Assembly: GCF_003368325.1 (NCBI RefSeq)
Contig: NZ_CP031467.1
Coordinates: 3,534,001 to 3,598,000 of the forward strand
DNA from: Paraburkholderia caffeinilytica
Lineage (GTDB): Bacteria > Pseudomonadota > Gammaproteobacteria > Burkholderiales > Burkholderiaceae
Reading direction: 5' to 3'
DNA: 64,000 nt
Part shown: positions 11,301 to 19,278 of the stretch, one piece after another
Position numbering within the stretch: the stretch's first letter is position 1
Layout: every line of letters begins with the position of its first letter
Notes under the pieces: generated by a model
Told to the model about the DNA's origin: nothing
The model's database searches: none
The model's input: only the letters and a program-made list of their open reading frames with translations
Translations under genes and position numbers: made by a program

Positions 11301-11476
11301 ATCACGTCCGGGCTCGCGCCCGGATAGAAGGTCTGCACCTGGATCGTCGGATAGTCGACCTCGGGCAGCGCGGAGAGCGGCAGAAAGCGCAGCGCGACGA
11401 GACCGACCAGCATGATCGCCGCCATCAGCAGCGCGGTGCCGACGGGGCGCAGAATAAAGGCGCGGGATGGATTCAT
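8354..11476 (-). CDS. mdtB: RND efflux inner-membrane pump, MdtB/MuxB-like
   Basis: This 1040-aa RND (HAE1) transporter is the first of two tandem pump subunits. It has the usual N-terminus ([19 protein letters not shown]), the TM4 motif [19 protein letters not shown] with the acidic proton-relay residues, and the late motif [15 protein letters not shown]. In MdtABC systems B and C form a heterotrimer with both types needed. It follows the adaptor gene by 18 bp and precedes the second pump gene by 3 bp. No outer-membrane factor is encoded here, so a TolC/OprM-like channel elsewhere is expected. Confidence 0.92.
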   Translation of the reverse strand: MNPSRAFILRPVGTALLMAAIMLVGLVALRFLPLSALPEVDYPTIQVQTFYPGASPDVMTSSVTAPLERQFGQMPSLNQMSSQSSAGSSIITLQFSLDLPLDIAEQEVQAAINAAGNLLPSDLPAPPIYAKVNPADAPIITLAITSKTMPLTQVQDLADTRLAQKISQVAGVGLVSLSGGQRPAVRIQANPRALAAYGLNLDDLRTTISNLNVNTPKGNFDGPTRNYTINANDQLTDADAYKSAVVAYKSGRPVMLTDVATIVQGAENTKLGAWVNNTTAIILNVQRQPGANVIQVVDSIKTLLPQLQQSLPAALNVEIVTDRTTTIRASVRDVQFELLMSVVLVVLVMYLFLANIYATIIPSLSVPLSLIGTLAVMYLCGFSLDNLSLMALTIATGFVVDDAIVMIENIARYVEEGESPLEAALKGSKQIGFTIISLTVSLIAVLIPLLFMGDVVGRLFHEFAITLAVTIVISAIVSLTLVPMMCAKLLRHTPPPESHRFEAKAHQFIDWVIARYAVALTWVLNRQRSTLFVAVLTLVLTGVLYVFIPKGFFPVQDTGVIQAITQAPQSVSYASMAERQQELAAQILKNPDVESLTSFIGVDGSNITLNSGRMLINLKPRDDRSNTASEVIRQLQQDVAHIPGASLYMQPVQDLTIDSTVSPTQYQFMLTDPNIGEFTTWVPKLVDRLKQSPELADVATDLQDNGQSVYIEIDRATASRYGITPATVDSALYDAFGQRIISTIFTQSNQYRVILEAQPQMQHYTESLNSIYLPSSTSSGGQVPLSAIARFIEKPAPLLVTHLSQFPATTVSFNLAPGSSLGAAVKAIAQAEKDIGLPASFQTRFQGAALAFQASLSNELFLILAAIVTMYIVLGVLYESFIHPITILSTLPSAGVGALLALLITGHDLDIIGIIGIVLLIGIVKKNAIMMIDFALYAEREEGKPPREAIYQACLLRFRPILMTTLAALLGALPLMLGTGAGSELRRPLGIAIAGGLIVSQLLTLFTTPVIYLGFDALARRVRERFNRGKPVPPATDAGT

Positions 11477-11494
11477 GCGGTAGTTGCGATGCCT

Positions 11495-12931
11495 TTATTG
11501 CGAGGCTTGCGCCGCGTGTTTGCCGTGATGCTCGCGGGCGCCGGATGCGCCCGATGCGCCCGATGCAGCCGCCGCGCCGCTCGCTCCACGCGCACCCGAA
11601 GCGCCGCGCGGCTTGTCGGCCGGAATCGTGATCTTCGCGCCTTCCTTGAGCCGGTCCGAACCGTCGATCACGACGCGCTCGCCGATCTGCAGGCCGGACT
11701 TGATGCTGGTGCGTTCGCCGTCGACCGGGCCCACCTTGACCGGACGCACCGTCACCGTGTTGTCCGGCTTCACGACGTACACGAACTGACCCATCGAGCC
11801 GTTCAGCACGGCCGGCGTCGGCACGATCACCGCGTTCTCGATCGTGTCCACGAGCAGGCGCGTATTCACGAACTGATTCGGGAACAGCACGTTCTTCTCG
11901 TTCTGGAAGATCGCGCGCAGCTTGACCGTGCCGGTGGTGGTGTCGATCTGGTTATCGAGGGTTTCGAGCGAGCCGCCTTCGAGCGACGTGGTGTTGCTGC
12001 GGTCGTATGCGGTGACCGAGAGCTTCGCGCCCGTTTGAGTCTGCTGGAGGATCTGCTGCAGGTTGTCTTCGGAGGTCGTGAAGATCACGCTGATCGGCTG
12101 CAACTGCGTAATCACGACGATGCCGTTGGTCAGGCTCGGCGTCACGTAGTTGCCCGGATCGACCTGGCGCAAACCCACGCGCCCGGACACCGGCGCGGTG
12201 ATGCGCGCATAGACGAGGTCGAGCTTGTAGGTATCGATGTTCGCCTGGTCGGACTTCACCGTGCCTTCATATTGCCGCACGAGCGAGGCCTGTGTATCGA
12301 CCTGCTGGCTGGCGATCGAGTCTTGCGAGAGCAGCGTCTGATAGCGCTTCAGGTCGAGGCGGGCGGTTTGCAGCAGCGCCTGGTCGCGCGCGAGGGTGCC
12401 TTGCGCGTTTTCCAGCGAGATCTGATAGGGGCGCGGGTCGATCTGGGCGAGCACGTCGCCTTTTTTGACCATCTGGCCTTCCTTGAAATACACGTCTTGC
12501 AGCACGCCGCTCAACTGCGGCAGCACGGTGACGTTGGCGAGCGGCGTGACCGTGCCGAGCGCGGTCAGCACGACCGGCATCTCTCCCTGTTTGGCGGTTG
12601 CCACGTGAACGGGCTGCGGCATGTTGGCGAGGCCGCCGGGCCCGCCAGGACCACCGCGGCCCGCGTGGCCGCCGCTCGCGCCACTCGCGCCGGCAGCCGC
12701 GCTCGCGCCGCCGCCGGGCCCGCCCCACGGATGCCAGCGCCACAACACGATCCCGAGGATAACCAGCGCCGCCACGATCAGGGCGATGTTGCGCCCGCGA
12801 TGGCTTTGGGCTGCGACCGGCGTGTTCGCGGGACCGCCGGCGGGCTTTCCGGCAGCGGACGGCTGCGAACCGGGTTGAGAAGCCGGAGCGGCAGGGCGTG
12901 AGGTTTCCGGAAGCTTTTGTTGTTCGTCCAT
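11495..12931 (-). CDS. mdtA: RND periplasmic adaptor (membrane fusion protein), MdtA-like
   Basis: From the ATG at 12931 the protein is 478 aa: a Pro/Ala-rich N-tail, one membrane segment (NIALIVAALVILGIVL, about 48-63), then a Gly/Ala-rich linker, a biotinyl-lipoyl-like half (VLPQLSGVLQDVYFKEGQMV), an alpha-hairpin and a beta-barrel domain (DPGNYVTPSL; ERVVIDGSDRLKEGAKITI). It links the inner-membrane pumps to an outer-membrane channel. The C-terminus is a low-complexity Gly/Ala/Ser tail. An in-frame upstream extension to 13051 lacks adaptor features, so I used the internal ATG; its ribosome site is weak. First gene of the efflux operon. Confidence 0.9.
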   Translation of the reverse strand: MDEQQKLPETSRPAAPASQPGSQPSAAGKPAGGPANTPVAAQSHRGRNIALIVAALVILGIVLWRWHPWGGPGGGASAAAGASGASGGHAGRGGPGGPGGLANMPQPVHVATAKQGEMPVVLTALGTVTPLANVTVLPQLSGVLQDVYFKEGQMVKKGDVLAQIDPRPYQISLENAQGTLARDQALLQTARLDLKRYQTLLSQDSIASQQVDTQASLVRQYEGTVKSDQANIDTYKLDLVYARITAPVSGRVGLRQVDPGNYVTPSLTNGIVVITQLQPISVIFTTSEDNLQQILQQTQTGAKLSVTAYDRSNTTSLEGGSLETLDNQIDTTTGTVKLRAIFQNEKNVLFPNQFVNTRLLVDTIENAVIVPTPAVLNGSMGQFVYVVKPDNTVTVRPVKVGPVDGERTSIKSGLQIGERVVIDGSDRLKEGAKITIPADKPRGASGARGASGAAAASGASGASGAREHHGKHAAQASQ

Positions 12932-13306
12932 CGGTTCGGTCAGGTGACTGGCTTGGATGTGAGCTGCTCGTGCGCTTGTGCCGCTTCGACAATCTGGCGG
13001 ACCGGCACGCAGGCGGCATGACAGGCGGTTTCGACAGCGGACGCGCCGCAAATGTTCAGCGCGATGCTACCCGAGGCGCGGGACAAAGATGTTAACGCAA
13101 TGCGCCATCATGACAGGTCGGCGGGGCGTTATCGAAGGGCGATAGCGGCAAGCCGGGCGAGCGTCCGCGACGGGATTGCATGATCCTACGTCGCGGGCTC
13201 TGTAACAGTCCACCCGTGTATTTTTCTTTTGATTACGAAGGTTACAGGATAAGTAGAGAGCCGTTGATAATGCGGTGCCCGCCGGTCGGCGAACGTCTCC
13301 CGCATT
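12932..13306. promoter_or_regulatory. Intergenic region upstream of the efflux operon
   Basis: No convincing gene. It must hold the mdtA-like promoter (reading minus) and the 3' end of the iclR-type gene's transcript. An AT-richer patch at about 13215-13270 is the only base-composition change. The motif gtaacagtccac near 13203 recurs near 14442. Confidence 0.4.
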
Positions 13307-14143
13307 TTAGTTATCCAGGCGGCGCCCGGGTGTGCCGCCGATCTCGAGAACGATCTTGTTGATGCATTCGAGCAGCGCCGGCGCTGCGCGCGATATCAGC
13401 CACTCGCGCGGGCACTGATCGGCGGAGCCGCCGCAATTGACCGCATAGCGCTCGCCCGAGGGGCCGATGAATCCTGAGGCGATGGCGTTCAGGCCGTTGT
13501 ACCATTCGCCCGTGGCGATCGCGAAGCCTTGCTCCGCGGTTTCCCGTAATGCACTTGTCAGGCGGCTGCTGACATGGCCCCAATCGTCGCCTTCGGCGGC
13601 CTGCAGGCCGATCAGCAATTTTTCCCGTTCCGGTTCGGTCAGCGCCGACAGATAGGCGCGGCCGACTGCGGTGCGGCTGAGGTTCATGCGCGAGCCGATT
13701 TCGAGGCGCGATACCAGCACCGCCGAACGTGGCCGGATCGCGTCGATGACCACCATGTCGAGGCGGTCGCGTACGGCCAGATGCACGGACAACGCAGTGC
13801 GTTCGGCGAGTTCGATGAGGAAGGGGCGCGCCCGGGACCGGATGTCGAAGTTGCGCAAAAAACCGTTGCTCAACTCAAGTACCGACGAGGTCAGCACGAA
13901 TCGCTCGCTGTCGGGCAAGCGGAACAGGAAGCCTGCGCCGACGAGCGTGGCGGTGATCCGCGAGACGGTGGGCTTCGGAATGCCGGTCAGCTCGGTCAAC
14001 TCGCGGTTGCTGAGCGGCGCATCGGCTGCGGCGATCGAGCGCAACACGGTCAGGCCACGTGCAAGTGCGGTGACTTCGTCGCCCGAGCCGTCTTTGTCTT
14101 TGGCTGGGCCTGCGGCAGTTCGGGAGGACGTGGGTTGGGTCAT
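13307..14143 (-). CDS. IclR-family transcriptional regulator
   Basis: This 278-aa protein has an N-terminal winged helix-turn-helix (about 24-85: ALARGLTVLRSIAAADAPLSNRELTELTGIPKPTVSRI) and a C-terminal effector-binding IclR domain (about 95-270), including the conserved GRAYLSAL segment and the late SGFIGPSGERYAVNCGGSADQ segment. IclR proteins usually bind small aromatic or organic-acid effectors. There is no adjacent catabolic gene on the same strand, so the target is unclear. Upstream lies a long AT-rich leader with a palindrome at 14375-14388. It could control itself or the transcript that ends at 14588. Confidence 0.9.
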   Translation of the reverse strand: MTQPTSSRTAAGPAKDKDGSGDEVTALARGLTVLRSIAAADAPLSNRELTELTGIPKPTVSRITATLVGAGFLFRLPDSERFVLTSSVLELSNGFLRNFDIRSRARPFLIELAERTALSVHLAVRDRLDMVVIDAIRPRSAVLVSRLEIGSRMNLSRTAVGRAYLSALTEPEREKLLIGLQAAEGDDWGHVSSRLTSALRETAEQGFAIATGEWYNGLNAIASGFIGPSGERYAVNCGGSADQCPREWLISRAAPALLECINKIVLEIGGTPGRRLDN

Positions 14144-14374
14144 GTCGTTTTTTTGGAACTACATTTCAGTTTACTGTTCGCTTGCCTGCCAGTAACCGTT
14201 TCGAAAAGATGCGATAGAGGCCCCAAAATGGGGCATAAAGTCCGTTTCTCTTCTGAAGATTCATTGTATCGGAATATTTTGCCGAGACGAATGAGGCTTG
14301 CTTATATTTTGCTTGACTTAGTCAGCATAACCATAAAAAATGGAACCTCATTTCGAAAGACGGTTTCAGATTCT

Positions 14375-14388
14375 GTATTTTGAAATAC
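14375..14388. promoter_or_regulatory. Palindrome, candidate regulator-binding site
   Basis: GTATTT and AAATAC are exact inverted repeats separated by TG. The site sits about 230 bp upstream of the IclR-type gene start in an AT-rich block. Size and symmetry fit an IclR-type operator; the assignment is inference. Confidence 0.4.
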
Positions 14389-14556
14389 TGAACCAAGCGG
14401 CGTCTGCGGAGTGTCTGGTCGAGTCCTTTAACAGTCTCCCGTAACAGTCCACGCAGTGTCTGTCTCGAGTCCGGCGTCCAACATCGCGCGCCCGTCCAAC
14501 TTTCGAATACCGTCTCTCAGGTTCTAGCACGGCCCTCGGAATGGCTAGAACTTTTT

Positions 14557-14588
14557 AAGGCGTCACGGAAACGTGACGCCTTTTTTTT
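14557..14588 (+). terminator. Strong intrinsic terminator
   Basis: An 11-bp perfect stem (AAGGCGTCACG / CGTGACGCCTT) with a GAAA tetraloop is followed by eight T on the plus strand. On the minus strand the stem is followed by A residues, so it works in one direction. Confidence 0.9.
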
Positions 14589-14861
14589 GCCCTAACGGAA
14601 CGCGACAAAGTTGGAACCAAACCGTTTTCAAAGTCGGAATGACAGTAAGGTTGGCGCTAACGGCGACAGTGCGTATTGCGGATGCGGCTGATCCAATCGT
14701 GCCTGTTCGGAGGTGCAATGGGTGCGCGCGTTGGCGCAGTATTGAGTTGTGTGATGTTCGGCTGGCATCTCGCGTGTAGGCAGGCACTTTGCCTGTCAGC
14801 GCCAGTCCGCGGAACGCCTCACTTGCGCTAGACTGGCTTGAGCAACCGGAAGGAGACCTGG

Positions 14862-15134
14862 ATGATACGCAAGACGCTCAACGCCTCGCAGCTACAGCAG
14901 GAGGTCAACCGGCGAATCCACCGGCTGCAGGAAGTCGTCGAGGACGGCGTGAAGATTCGTGTGCCGCGGCCGCAGTTGCAGGAGCCTGACAAGACAGGCT
15001 GCAACTGGAACATGACTCACTTCGGCAACGCAATCGGCTTCGAGCGCGACATCGAGGGTGTGCTCAAGGCCGTGCGTGCGGAATACAACCTCAATACAGA
15101 AGTGAAAGACACTGGCAACCCGTTTGAGGACTAG
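14862..15134 (+). CDS. Small conserved-type hypothetical protein
   Basis: A 90-aa soluble protein beginning MIRKTLNASQLQQEVNRRIH. An AGGAG ribosome site at 14851-14855, 6 bases upstream, selects the ATG at 14862 over an in-frame ATG at 14838. The N-terminal half looks helical and basic. A central segment (CNWNMTHFGNA) and an acidic C-terminus (NPFED) follow. There is no membrane segment or signal peptide. It is transcribed downstream of the 14557 terminator and stands alone. I do not recognise a family with certainty and assign no function. Confidence 0.7.
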   Translation: MIRKTLNASQLQQEVNRRIHRLQEVVEDGVKIRVPRPQLQEPDKTGCNWNMTHFGNAIGFERDIEGVLKAVRAEYNLNTEVKDTGNPFED

Positions 15135-15306
15135 CCGCGAAAGACATTGATTCGGTGTTTGTTTTTGATGGCGTGGGCGCTAGTGTTCCGTTCCGCTGAT
15201 TCGCGAACAAAGTCGGTGTAGCTTTTCGAGGATGGACTCAGCGGAAACGGGCGCTGCTCGAACCTATCGCAGCAGTGTCGGCGGACGAAGTACGCCGGTT
15301 CTTTGA

Positions 15307-16320
15307 TCAGGATACCCAGGTTCTCGCCGGCTCTCGGTTTGTTGCCGCCAAATTGACAAACTCGTTCAGGCGCATTTCCTGAGGTGTCATCCCATAGGCA
15401 TTCTGAAAGGCGTGCGTAAAATGGGACGCTGTTTTGAAGCCGACTGAATAGCCGATGTCCTTGATCAGCCCCCTCGGAATTCGAACGAGGTCGTCTGCGG
15501 CGGCGCGCAGACGAAGATGCTGGATGTAAGCACCCAGCCCGCCTTCATGTTCGAACATCCGATAGATCGTGCTGCGCGGGAGCCCCAACGATTCAATTAT
15601 GCTCTGAGGTGATAACTCGCACTCTTGCAGGTTGGCGCGAACATAGCTTCGCACGGATTCGAACATGAGCGCGCGGCTGACGGCTCGTTTGTTGCCGCTC
15701 AGCCCCGCCTCTTCCCCGAAGGCGGCCGCGATCAGTTGAACGAGGTCGGCAAGCCTGCGATGAGCGTCCTCGAACGGTATGTACCGGAAGTTCTCGACAA
15801 GCGTTCTGGCACGCTTGACGATAAGCCGCGTGCCAGGCTTGCTCGGGTCGAGCGCGCGACCGTGTATTGCTCCCGGGTCCGAGAACACTTGCCGCAGCAA
15901 GTTGGGGGGTACAACAAGCGTAATGTACCGGCACGCCTGCCGCAGTACGCGTACGGGTTGATCGAGATCGGTGGCAAGGACACTGCCCGCACATACGGTG
16001 GACTCGCGCTTCCTGGCAAGCGTCATGGTCGAATGAGCTTCGCCCCCCAGGAAAATGGTAAAACCGATGCCGCGTGCGTTATCGCGCGAAATACGAGCGA
16101 TGGTGCGTTCGATCACGACCTGATCCGTATAGGTGTCGCTCATACGGAATTCGCCGATATCGTAACGATCGTTGATGCAGATAAAGGGCTGCCGGACCTG
16201 CTCACGCGACGTCGCCACCTCGATAACATGGCCAAGCTGCTCACAGTAGGCCAGCAGTTGCCGCTCTGGCGGCAGTCCGGCAACATCGAATCGGCTGTAA
16301 GCGATGCCGTTCTCGAGCAT
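15307..16320 (-). CDS. AraC-family transcriptional regulator
   Basis: From the ATG at 16320 this is a protein of about 337 aa. The C-terminal third carries the double helix-turn-helix of AraC/XylS (about 230-325: LSPQSIIESLGLPRSTIYRMFEHEGG and IKDIGYSVGFKTASHFTHAFQNAYGMTPQEMR). The N-terminal 180 residues resemble the AraC-binding-like domain found in many Burkholderia regulators of catabolism. An in-frame TTG at 16347 is an alternative start; neither has a clear ribosome site. No metabolic gene is next to it, so its regulon is unknown. Upstream lies a low-GC region with a palindrome at 16491. Confidence 0.88.
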   Translation of the reverse strand: MLENGIAYSRFDVAGLPPERQLLAYCEQLGHVIEVATSREQVRQPFICINDRYDIGEFRMSDTYTDQVVIERTIARISRDNARGIGFTIFLGGEAHSTMTLARKRESTVCAGSVLATDLDQPVRVLRQACRYITLVVPPNLLRQVFSDPGAIHGRALDPSKPGTRLIVKRARTLVENFRYIPFEDAHRRLADLVQLIAAAFGEEAGLSGNKRAVSRALMFESVRSYVRANLQECELSPQSIIESLGLPRSTIYRMFEHEGGLGAYIQHLRLRAAADDLVRIPRGLIKDIGYSVGFKTASHFTHAFQNAYGMTPQEMRLNEFVNLAATNREPARTWVS

Positions 16321-16696
16321 GAGTAGTGATCCGGTAGCAAAATACAACGATAACGATGCAGTCCCCTAACGACAGACGGCGGACAGCGATGTCGCAGTGA
16401 TTGCTGCGCCGATAGCTCACTACAGCGTGACAAAGCCTACACGGTGTTAACGGTCGAAAAACAAAACGACTTAAGGTAATTTTTTGTAAGGATTTTCCGA
16501 AAATCATGTAGGGATGTGTCGCAATCGAACGAGGCGACATTGCGTATATTGTTACGGCAATCTGGGTGGCGGCGCCAACATCATAATGTGGTGCGCAGTG
16601 TCGGCGCATCCGTGTGAATAGCGTGCGACGGCAGTTGCATCGCACAAACGGAGCCTGTGTCAGACAATCGAGCCGGGCGGCTCGAAAACACCGTCC
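16321..16696. promoter_or_regulatory. Low-GC intergenic region between two minus-strand regulators
   Basis: No gene. It contains the araC-type promoter and the tail of the response-regulator transcript. A hairpin follows the response-regulator stop (CGAGCC-GGGC-GGCTCG, about 16670-16685) without a T-run. A palindrome lies at 16491-16505. Confidence 0.5.
16491..16505. promoter_or_regulatory. Palindrome upstream of the AraC-type gene
   Basis: GATTTTC and GAAAATC flank a single C, a perfect 7-bp inverted repeat about 170 bp upstream of the AraC-type start. A regulatory role is inferred from position and symmetry only. Confidence 0.4.
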
Positions 16697-17404
16697 CTAG
16701 TCGGCCACCAGTCCCAGCGTCCTTGCTTCAAAAATGGCTTCAGCCTTGGACGTGACCTTGAGCTTGCTGTAGATGCGCCGTACGAAGGTTCGCACCGTGA
16801 ATTGGGACAACTGCAACAGCTTCGCGATTTCCTTCGTTGTCAGGCCCTTGGTAATGAAGCCCAACACTTCCTTCTCGCGGACCGAGAGCAGGGACGAAGA
16901 AGCTGCGGCCCGCTCCCTGGCTGCGGCGCGGCGGGTGCCGTCTTGCCGGAAGTGCATCAGTATTTGCCGGGCGATGATCGGGTTGATGGGACTGCCGCCG
17001 CCTGCAAGGCTGCGGATTTCCTCGACCATCCCCGCAACCGGGCTGTCCTTCAGCAGATAGCCGGTTGCGCCGGCTTTGATCGAACGCATGACGTGCGTTT
17101 CGTCGGCGAAACTGGTCCTGACCATGATGTTGCAACCGGCCCATTTCCGGGCGCCCGCGCGGATCACGTCAATCCCCGAGCCGTCGGGCAATCCCAGGTC
17201 GATCAGCAGCACGTCCGCAGGAGCGCCATCCAGCAGCGCCAGTCCTGCGGCACGGGAACCCGCGACACCCGTCAATCGCATGTCCGGCGCGGCCTGCACG
17301 ACCTTGCTCAATGCCTCGAGAAAGGTCGGATCGCTTTCGACGATTGCGACTTGGATGGCAAACGATTCTGAATTGGTGCTCGTGGTCTGCATATGGACGG
17401 GCAT
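16697..17404 (-). CDS. Orphan NarL/LuxR-family response regulator
   Basis: This 235-aa protein has an N-terminal receiver domain (about 17-135) with the phospho-acceptor Asp in LLIDLGLPDGSG, a conserved Thr/Ser position (VRTSF) and Lys in GYLLKD. A C-terminal LuxR helix-turn-helix follows (about 170-232: LSVREKEVLGFITKGLTTKEIAKLLQLSQFTVRTFVRRIYSKL). It should bind DNA when phosphorylated. No histidine kinase is adjacent, so the partner is elsewhere. A perfect palindrome lies 15 bp upstream of the start codon. A second ATG at 17392 is possible, but the upstream one fits as well. Confidence 0.9.
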   Translation of the reverse strand: MPVHMQTTSTNSESFAIQVAIVESDPTFLEALSKVVQAAPDMRLTGVAGSRAAGLALLDGAPADVLLIDLGLPDGSGIDVIRAGARKWAGCNIMVRTSFADETHVMRSIKAGATGYLLKDSPVAGMVEEIRSLAGGGSPINPIIARQILMHFRQDGTRRAAARERAAASSSLLSVREKEVLGFITKGLTTKEIAKLLQLSQFTVRTFVRRIYSKLKVTSKAEAIFEARTLGLVAD

Positions 17405-17418
17405 TGTCCAATTGGCGG

Positions 17419-17437
17419 GGACAAACCGGGTTTGTCC
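17419..17437. promoter_or_regulatory. Perfect 9+1+9 palindrome before the response regulator
   Basis: GGACAAACC and GGTTTGTCC flank one G, centred about 24 bp upstream of the start codon. This is a good candidate for an autoregulatory operator or a leader hairpin. A second repeat (GTCGGAGC / GCTCCGAC) lies further upstream near 17505-17531. Confidence 0.55.
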
Positions 17438-17576
17438 GATGACGCATCATCCTTAGTAACAAGGACCGCCGTGAGGTAACGAATGTATTGGCGAAAGGTG
17501 AATGTCGGAGCAATCCCCCGACGCTCCGACGGAACCTAGTATAGGTGCGCCTTTTTTAACGGATTGCTTGAGCGTC

Positions 17577-17825
17577 TCAGTTCTGGGGCATTTTTGAGGG
17601 CGTCGTCTGGCTGGCGGAGGCAGGGAACTGGCACATTGCCGAGTCGCTCACCAACCGGAACTGCCTTGGGGTGCTCCCTTTCGGGCAGTCAATAGCATCA
17701 ATATCTAAAGAGGTCTTCCACTCGTGAAGACTGATTTCCGCGCTTTCGTCGAACCAGCTCTCATTGCGCGTGTTGTGAAGGTCGTATTTCGTATCCGAGG
17801 CAGCGCGTCGACGAACCAGGCTCAT
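17577..17825 (-). CDS. Doubtful small ORF
   Basis: An 82-aa ORF with two cysteines and mixed composition, without signal peptide or recognisable domain. The ribosome site is weak. It fills the gap between the response regulator and the lipoprotein genes. It could be a real lineage-specific gene or chance; no function is assigned. Confidence 0.25.
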   Translation of the reverse strand: MSLVRRRAASDTKYDLHNTRNESWFDESAEISLHEWKTSLDIDAIDCPKGSTPRQFRLVSDSAMCQFPASASQTTPSKMPQN

Positions 17826-17980
17826 TAAGCTACCAATTCGTTGGTGTCAGTAGGCCGTCGTGAAATCTCGATGGCGCGAATACAGCCAACACCCGTACGT
17901 CAGTGGAATGTCATGCTTGATTCAAGTTCGTTACGATTTGTGCCGTTATTGCCAATGTCGAATGAGCGAGACAGTATCCA

Positions 17981-18559
17981 ATGGTGGCAAAGGCGATGTT
18001 GAAAAGAGTTATATGCACTGTCGCGTTAATCGCGTTTGCAGGATGCGCGTCCCGACCACCGGTGGCGTTCGATCCGCCGGCGCCAGCAGATTGCTGCAGC
18101 GCCTGGCAACAGGTCCATTTCGAGCAGATGAACTCGATCCAGGTAAGCGGCATTTCAATCAGCATCGGACGCAGTCCGACATTCGATTTTCCCGAAGGGC
18201 GCTCTACATTTGTCGCTTACAAGTTACCTGACGTCAAGGTTAAGTCAATGACGGTTGAAACGTACGTGAGCTCGGGTTGGCTGCCGATGGCCACGGTGTT
18301 TCGTCCTAGGGCCTTGTTCCTCGATGCGAGCTTCCACGAGGTCGGAAATAGCAAACTTGAACCGATGAAACGGGCAGCAAAGTATCTGCAGGGAGAGTAT
18401 TACGACGCAACCGCGGACATTCCCACGGACGCCGCCTACGTTGTCATCTTCGGCGCATCTTCAGCAAACACCGACCGGCTCGTGGCGTATTCCGAGAACG
18501 GCTCAATGTACGGGCTTCCTAATGCCTACGAAGGCAAGATTTCCATCCTGTTGAAATGA
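17981..18559 (+). CDS. Putative lipoprotein, MalM-like
   Basis: A 192-aa protein with a lipoprotein signal (LKRVICTVALIAFAGC; lipobox FAGC). After the lipidated Cys come the pair CC in PADCCSAWQQV and segments GRSPTFDFPEGRSTFVAYKLPD and FRPRALFLDASFHEV. This pattern resembles the MalM family (periplasmic maltose-operon protein) of Gammaproteobacteria and related proteins, but no maltose gene is nearby, so the family call is tentative. It probably sits in the outer membrane facing the periplasm. An internal ATG at 17996 is an alternative start. It overlaps the next lipoprotein gene by 4 bp (ATGA), so the two are translationally coupled. Confidence 0.75.
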   Translation: MVAKAMLKRVICTVALIAFAGCASRPPVAFDPPAPADCCSAWQQVHFEQMNSIQVSGISISIGRSPTFDFPEGRSTFVAYKLPDVKVKSMTVETYVSSGWLPMATVFRPRALFLDASFHEVGNSKLEPMKRAAKYLQGEYYDATADIPTDAAYVVIFGASSANTDRLVAYSENGSMYGLPNAYEGKISILLK

Positions 18560-19143
18560 ACTTGCAAAAAACATCTGCTGTTTTCCGGCTCGTTTTGTCG
18601 AACGTTATCGCGGCATCGCTGCTGACGGCGTGCGTCCCACATTTGCTGACGACTGATATCAACCTCCAGCCCGGTGACACTACCGCGCGACTCAGAATCC
18701 GTTTCGCGGGATACGGAGCGTTAAGCGTCGTTCAGTTCGCCCCTTCGAAGTGTTACGCGTACTCCGACCGGGCCGTCAGGTCGCTCACAAGTATCAACCA
18801 GGGCGAGCACACAATTATTGACCTTAGTCTCGTTTCTACATCGAAATTAGGCATGCCGAATGACCTGGAGGGTGTTCCGAAGAACTCGTACGAGGAGATT
18901 CTGGTGAAGGCTGGAACGCCTCTCGATTTCGGGGTTAGCTGGTTTGGCGGCAACGAATACGTGACCTATCGCGGAAACGGAATCGGAGAGTTCGTGCCTC
19001 AGACAGGCAAGGACTATGAACTGAAGGTCGTGGTGGCGCCCAGGAAGCCCATGAACCTTGTGGTCGAGGAACTGCAAGTATCCGACGGCAACATCGTGCG
19101 GGTGCCGGTGACGATGAACAAGGTACACCTGTGCGGCACCTGA
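18556..19143 (+). CDS. Putative lipoprotein of unknown function
   Basis: A 195-aa protein with a clear lipoprotein leader (hydrophobic LVLSNVIAASLLTAC, lipobox LTAC). The mature part is predicted beta-rich with no family I can name. It starts inside the stop of the upstream MalM-like lipoprotein gene, so the products are probably made together and may form a pair at the outer membrane. A C-terminal CGT adds a possible disulfide with an internal Cys (SKCYAYS). Base composition looks lower in GC than the flanking metabolic genes, which fits an accessory locus. Confidence 0.7.
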   Translation: MNLQKTSAVFRLVLSNVIAASLLTACVPHLLTTDINLQPGDTTARLRIRFAGYGALSVVQFAPSKCYAYSDRAVRSLTSINQGEHTIIDLSLVSTSKLGMPNDLEGVPKNSYEEILVKAGTPLDFGVSWFGGNEYVTYRGNGIGEFVPQTGKDYELKVVVAPRKPMNLVVEELQVSDGNIVRVPVTMNKVHLCGT

Positions 19144-19278
19144 GCGGCGGGGCGTCCGTACGATAGCGGTGACCTTGACTCTCGACTGGTCCCTCGCTGC
19201 TTCATCAGCGGTTCGTACTTACGCCTGGCTTTATTGATACCAGGTCTGTCTACAATTCAACGTACTGAAGCCGCATCA

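Larger units (their letters stand above)
14144..14861 (+). ncRNA. Gene-free 700-bp region with a possible non-coding transcript ending at 14588
   Basis: No ORF in 14144-14560 has coding character. Yet a strong plus-strand intrinsic terminator sits at 14557-14588, immediately preceded by another perfect inverted repeat: GTTCTAGC at 14521-14528 pairs with GCTAGAAC at 14544-14551. The U-tract is only on the plus strand, so it should end a plus-strand RNA starting within this gap, perhaps at the AT-rich stretch 14240-14400. I infer a small RNA; its 5' end cannot be placed. The part after 14588 is the leader of the small ORF at 14862. Confidence 0.35.

Noticed and set aside
9737..12901. 1054-codon plus-strand ORF
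   Set aside because: Antisense to the RND and adaptor genes; same Arg/His-rich shadow composition.
14563..14787. 74-codon minus-strand ORF
   Set aside because: It overlaps the intrinsic terminator and has no ribosome site or recognisable features.
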